Position numbers and translations under genes: made by a program. The notes beneath the pieces were generated by a model. That model saw only the letters and a program-made list of their open reading frames with translations, was not told the origin of the DNA and did not search any database. Positions 59,745 through 64,000 of a stretch of 64,000 bases of DNA are shown one piece after another (position 1 is the first letter of the stretch; every line of letters begins with the position of its first letter). The DNA is from Chryseobacterium sp. E1 (GTDB lineage Bacteria > Bacteroidota > Bacteroidia > Flavobacteriales > Weeksellaceae). Location: contig CP078104.1 of assembly GCA_019203745.1 (NCBI GenBank), positions 2,790,001 to 2,854,000 on the forward strand, read 5' to 3'.

Positions 59745-60149
59745 GCTTATAGTACAATCCCGGATTGTACTGCCAGATTTTAGTGTTAAACGATCTGTAC
59801 CTTAATTTAAGTCTTTCTTTACTTGTCTTTTAATGCTCTTATTGAAATTTTTTTATTTTTTTAAAATTTAGTTTTTTTTTTTTCTAATCTGACTATTTTT
59901 CTAAATTAAAAGCAGGTTATTTCTAAATATAGAGAAATACAATTGATTGTATATGTTTTATTATTAGTCAGTTATATGTTTCTGATTATGGATGACTAAT
60001 TTTATTAGCTGTTTTTTGTGTTTTTATTTATTTTATTTATCATTTTTTATTTATTTAATGGTATTTGTAGTATTTATTTGATTTTTGTGCCGTTAAGATT
60101 GCTTTTTTGTGATGGGTTTTTCATTTTTGATGACTAAAAAAATGAAAAT
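59745..60149. other. Gene-free AT-rich interval upstream of the M4 protease
   Basis: 405 bp of low-complexity, T-rich sequence, including a long T-run near 59872-59884. No open frame, tRNA fold or clear TAnnTTTG box was found; it presumably holds the M4 protease promoter. Confidence 0.5.
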
Positions 60150-62262
60150 ATGAAAAAACAATTATTTTTAAGTGTTGCATTGACACTAAGTTCATTATGT
60201 ATTGCCCAGCATTATCTTAAATCCGAGTATGTTGATACAAAGAGAGTTAATGGCTCAGGAACGATAAAGTTTATTTCTTTTAAACCTGAATCTAAAATTC
60301 CTTTAGAAAATACTGAAAGGTTACTTAAAGAAATTACAAAACTGGATGGAACAATCAACACGCTGAAGAAAGTAAAATCTGAAACTGATCTTTGGGGAGG
60401 GCAGCATGATTTCTACAAACAATATTTCAACGAAGTAGAAGTGGCTTATAAATCTTATACAATTCATTCAAAAAATGGATTTATCACTTCTATGAACGGG
60501 GATTTTAGCCCAATAGACATTCCATCCGGAAAATCATCAATTAAAACTCCTGATGAAATTTACAAAATTGGATTGGCTCAATTGGGAAACAGCTACCAAT
60601 TACCTGATGAATTTAAAGGTAAAACCCTTATAATACTCTTGTTGTTCTGGCTAAAGATATTTCAGGTACAACAGATCGGTTTGCTTATGTATTTAGTCTT
60701 ATCTCAATAAAGCCTGGTGATGTTGAAAAAGTCTATATGGATGCAGTTACAGGAGATATTCTGAAAAAGAAGGGATTCTTAAGACACATCAAGCAAAAAC
60801 CACAGTACTAAACAAAGAACAAACAGATTATATTAATAATCTGGCAGAATTGAATAAAAAGCAGGAAATTTCTTCATCCAAAATTCCTATACCTTTTTTT
60901 TGTCCAAGGTACAGCCCAGACAAGATATAGCGGTTCGAGACCAATAGAAACATTACAAGTTACAAATGGCTATGAATTGAACGATAGCTCCAGATTTGTT
61001 AAAACGTTGAATTATACAGGAGGAGAAGCTGTTAACCTTCTTCTTATGACCTCGTTTTTTGGGCCTGACTTTGCAGAATCATTAGCTACAAAATACATAG
61101 ACACAGATAATAACTGGACAAGTGCTGAGTATGCAGCTACTAAAGATGATGGCGCCCTGGAAACACATTGGGCATTTTCCAAAGTCTATGATTTTTTAAG
61201 ACCGAATATAACAGAAACGGATTTGATAATCAGAATTCACAGGTAAGATCTTTCATTCATCCAACTATTAACGGTACATCTTATAATGCTGCGTGGGTAA
61301 GTTTAGCTACTATAAACCCTAGTTTTTCCGGTGGTTATATGTTCATTGGTAATGGTGGCCAGCCTAACACATCATTGAACTGGGATATTTTAACAGGGCT
61401 TGATGTTGATGCTCATGAATTTGGGCATGGTGTGGATACGGCATTTGGAAATCTTGTATATGAAAGAGAATCGGGGCCTTAGATGAGGGATTTGCAGATA
61501 TTTGGGAGCATCAGTGGAAGCTAAAATGGCACCAGAAAAGCAAAGATGGATCATGGGTGAAGATTTTGTACTGTCTCAACCGGATGGCATAAGATCTTTT
61601 GCTAATCCTAAATTATTTAATCAACCTGATACTTATTTGGGACAATATTGGAAAGATGCCACCACTACGGGGTGTGCAACACCTGATAACACGAATGATA
61701 AATGTGGTGTACATACTAATTCCGGAGTATTAAATCACTGGTATTATTTATTGACAGAAGGGGATCAGGAACTAATGATAATGGCTATTCTTATAATGTT
61801 TCCGGAATAGGTATAAAGAAAGCGGCAGATCTTGTGTATTCTACACAGGCAAGTTATGTGCAATCACAGTCTGTATATGCGGATGTACGGGATTTTACAA
61901 TTCAGGAAGCAGGTATATTATATGGGGCAAACTCTCCGGAGGTTTTAGCAGTAAAGGCAGCATGGTGCGCTGTAGGTGTTACAACCGGTGGAGAATGTGT
62001 TAATAGTACTTTGTCTGTAAATGAAGCTAAAAGTATACCGATATTCAGTATATATCCTAACCCGGTAAGCAATGAACTGAATATAATCTCGTCTTCAAAA
62101 TTGGAAGTAAATAAACTGCAATATAAAATTAATAACATGGCCGGTCAGCTGATACAGGAAGGGAATGTATCAAATAATAAAGTAAATGTATCTGTACTGC
62201 CAAAAGGTACTTATGTTTTTTCTATTGATGGAAAAGGAACGTATAAGTTTATAAAAAATTAA
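60150..62262 (+). CDS. Secreted M4-type (thermolysin-like) metalloprotease with T9SS sorting domain (frameshifts)
   Basis: About 705 residues. Signal peptide MKKQLFLSVALTLSSLCIAQ. A propeptide with FTP/PepSY-type sequence (residues 25-230: GTIKFISFKPESKIPLENTE; VEVAYKSYTIHSKNGFITSM) precedes the catalytic domain. Zinc site HEFGH near residue 422 with ALDEGFADIWG about 20 residues later supply the HExxH and downstream Glu, and HTNSGVLNHWYYLLTEGG gives the His region of thermolysin-like enzymes. The last 75 residues form a T9SS sorting domain (FSIYPNPVSNELNIISSSKL, LPKGTYVFSIDGKGTYKFIK). Breaks lie near 60625, 60765, 60895, 61220, 61475, 61505 and 61765. Extracellular protein degradation is the expected role. 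Confidence 0.92.
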
Positions 62263-62293
62263 ATGATAGAATAAGAGTTAGAAGATAATGCAA

Positions 62294-62328
62294 AAAGAAG
62301 CTCCATCTAAAGTGATGGAGCTTTTATA
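62294..62328. terminator. Bidirectional terminator between convergent genes
   Basis: AAGCTCCATC / GATGGAGCTT perfect 10-bp stem, 6-base loop, followed by TTTAT. Confidence 0.85.
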
Positions 62329-62763
62329 TTATTGTGAAAGTTTTATAGAATAGGAAGTGGTTATAAACTTTGTAGACTGGTAAGATGAATTACAAAGCAT
62401 CCCGGATAATCTGTAATTCTGATTTTTAGGAACCATTGTGTAGCCTATCTTTCCTGCTCCTATAGGAATTTTTTTAAAGAATCTGTTTCCGCTTACGGTA
62501 AGAACCATATTGCACGGAGATTTGTTCTCTACGGAAATAGATGTTCTGGGGTTAGAAGGGTCATCATTATTCAAAAGATCATTAAGAACCTCAGCTGTTT
62601 CAGGTTTATAGGTCTTCATCAGTTCATTATACTCTCTTGCTGTATTAGCTGCACTCCCGGAATTTCCGGCAGGATAGGAGGTTCTGACCGGATACCCTCC
62701 ATAATTGACATTACAGCTGGCAAGGACTAATGAAACTCCGGCAAAGACTAATAGCTTTTTCAT
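62329..62763 (-). CDS. DUF6759-type lipoprotein
   Basis: About 144 residues from MKKLLVFAGVSLVLASCNVN (lipoprotein signal, Cys17). The MGMKK start at 62769 is the alternative; the second Met fits the lipoprotein start. A Gly/Pro/Tyr-rich linker (YGGYPVRTSYPAGNSGS) precedes a beta domain (SISVENKSPCNMVLTVSGNR, IPIGAGKIGYTMVPKNQNYR, SGMLCNSSYQSTKFITTSYS). It is paralogous to the next gene upstream: the segments beginning NNDDPSNPRTSISVENKS and the final ISL-like tail match the related domain. The family (DUF6759) is common in Chryseobacterium and has no known function. Confidence 0.8.
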   Translation of the reverse strand: MKKLLVFAGVSLVLASCNVNYGGYPVRTSYPAGNSGSAANTAREYNELMKTYKPETAEVLNDLLNNDDPSNPRTSISVENKSPCNMVLTVSGNRFFKKIPIGAGKIGYTMVPKNQNYRLSGMLCNSSYQSTKFITTSYSIKLSQ

Positions 62764-62770
62764 ACCCATT

Positions 62771-63456
62771 TTATTTTTTTACTTTTCTTTTCTTCAAAGT
62801 TTTTTTCTGGCAGTTTCCTTCAGTGCAGGCTTTGGTTCTGTTTCAGGCAGTTTAGGATTGTCAATCGTCACAAAGATACTTTTTTAATATCTTTCTGTGA
62901 GATATACTTCATATCACAAACATTACTGCTAAGGGTGTAAGACCCTTTATTGATGACGATAAAATTCTCTCCGTGAGCAGGTACGGCAAGATTATAATAA
63001 TCTTTCCCTTCTATCCTGAGTACAATGTTACAGTCTGAATTATTTTTGAATAAAAGGATAGCCTCTTTGCGGGTAATGTCCTCATTGAACATGGCGTTCA
63101 GAAGCTTGACTGTTTTTTCCTTGTGTTCAGAAGAAGATTCTACAATAAGCCGTTTAAACTCTTCTGCATCATCAAGAAGCAGGGTTTCTCATGATACTTT
63201 TAGGAATATCTGAGATAATGGGCCTTGCTTCCATAGGTTTGGCTGTACGGGCTCCTTTCGTCCATTCAGCATTTTTCAGAGCGATAAGCTTTGGTTTCAG
63301 TACACTTCTCTTCGGGTCGTCAGGATGTGCGTTTTTAAGTATTCTTCAATTTCCCTGATATTTGTGCTTTTTAAGATGTCTTTACTGCCTTTCTGGGCAT
63401 ATGTAAAGCCTGGGAGTAGAAATGCGAAGAATATAATGGTTAAAAATTTTTTTCAT
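62771..63456 (-). CDS. DUF6759-type exported protein (frameshifts)
   Basis: About 228 residues. Signal peptide MKKFLTIIFFAFLLPGFTYA in the corrected frame (one base missing near 63445). The central stretch (residues 40-120) is charged; the C-terminal domain (residues ~125-200) is the DUF6759 module also found in the next gene (LLFKNNSDCNIVLRIEGKDY, NLAVPAHGENFIVINKGSYT, LSSNVCDMKYISQKDIKK). Corrected frames near 63200 and 62885 allow the gene to end at 62771 in a Lys-rich tail (TARKKTLKKRKVKK); the uncorrected stop would be near 62795. It is followed 2 bp later by the paralogue. No function known. Confidence 0.72.
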
Positions 63457-63473
63457 CAATGTAGTTTATCTCA

Positions 63474-64000
63474 TCAGCTTATCCGGAATTTGATATAGGT
63501 AATTGTTTTCCTTTCGCTGAAAATAGTTCTTCGTAATACGTTTTGATATCTCTCAGATGTTCCGTGTCCGGATCATATTCGGGTGCTCCATAGATGTCGT
63601 GATGGGCTGATATAATTTCATATCCTGCCCCTGAAGGTATCCCAGAGTATAACCGTGCAGGAATTCTGAATCGGTTTTCAGGTGGATAATTCCTCCTGGC
63701 TTCAGGAACTTTTTATATCGGTTCAAAAAGTCAGGATGCGTTAATCTATGTTTGGTTCTCTTGTATTTGATTTGAGGGTCCGGGAAGGTAATCCAGATCT
63801 CATCCACTTCATTTTCGGCGAAGAAATAATCAACAAGTTCAATCTGTGTTCTTAAAAAAGCAACATTATTCATGTTATTTTCTACGGCTTCCTTTGCCCC
63901 GAACCAGAATCTTGCACCTTTAATATCGATCCCTATAAAGTTTTTTTCAGGAAATGTTTTGGCAAGTCCTACAGAATACTCTCCTTTCCACAACCTAATT
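63474..64000 (-). CDS. trmB: tRNA (guanine-N7-)-methyltransferase (5' end outside the window; frameshifts)
   Basis: Methylates G46 of tRNA with S-adenosylmethionine in the cytoplasm. The N-terminus lies past the window edge. Visible: the SAM-binding motif LGCGKGEYSVGLAKTFP at the edge (restoring one A), the conserved NFIGIDIKGARFWFGAKEA, ITFPDPQIKYKRTKHRLTHP (the characteristic FPDPWxKxRHxKRR region) and FLKPGGIIHLKTDSEFLH. Breaks near 63990, 63618 and 63510 give a corrected ending SAKGKTITYIKFRIS at 63474, typical for the family. An unbroken single-copy gene is expected. Confidence 0.94.

Overview
The window looks like a chromosomal segment of a Bacteroidota bacterium, most likely Chryseobacterium or a close relative in the Weeksellaceae. 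The evidence is: three SusC/SusD outer-membrane pairs; four secreted proteins ending in type IX secretion (T9SS) sorting domains; type B ribosomal protein L31; DUF4252/GIN, DUF6759, DUF3667 and DUF4407 proteins; a fused isobutyryl-CoA mutase; and repeated TAnnTTTG promoter boxes. No rRNA, tRNA, CRISPR array, transposase or integrase was found.

Layout. 1-3,875: C-terminal part of a SusC receptor and a SusD lipoprotein. 3,973-9,275 (minus): five secreted or outer-membrane genes that read like a chaperone-usher surface-fibre operon (two paralogous subunit-like proteins, a PapD-like chaperone, a large usher-like barrel, and a further small secreted protein). I regard this as the most interesting system here. 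9,462-16,576 (minus): SusC, SusD and a Tat-exported phospholipase C. 16,813-19,331: Omp85 protein and a short-chain dehydrogenase. 19,678-26,038 (plus): SusC, SusD and a fused phosphodiesterase/alkaline phosphatase, followed by a convergent PI-PLC lipoprotein. 27,344-31,633: two hypotheticals, aroA, a MazG-like pyrophosphohydrolase and a beta-helix lipoprotein. 31,818-38,959: rpmE2, a GlmU-like protein, an ECF sigma operon with DUF4252/GIN proteins, and guaB. 39,005-47,105: small secreted proteins, a double-glycine-leader peptide, DUF4407, two T9SS metalloproteases and ruvC. 47,147-57,521: 2H phosphoesterase, serine hydrolase, PLP decarboxylase, diphthine-ammonia-ligase-like protein, icmF and DUF3667. 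57,880-59,689: rplM-rpsI-rpsB. 60,150-64,000: M4 protease, two DUF6759 proteins and trmB (cut by the window edge).

How the genes work together. Two of the SusCD pairs sit with phospholipid- or phosphoester-cleaving enzymes, and a PI-PLC is next door, so about 18 kb looks devoted to outer-membrane capture and surface or periplasmic cleavage of phospholipids or organophosphates. The proteases probably feed peptide scavenging through T9SS. The sigma operon looks like a self-contained envelope-response unit.

Sequence quality. More than half of the longer genes carry one-base (rarely two-base) frameshifts, mostly a missing base in a homopolymer, including in rpsB, rpsI, guaB, aroA, ruvC and trmB. 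I treat these as sequencing or assembly indels, give whole-gene coordinates across them, and name the break sites.
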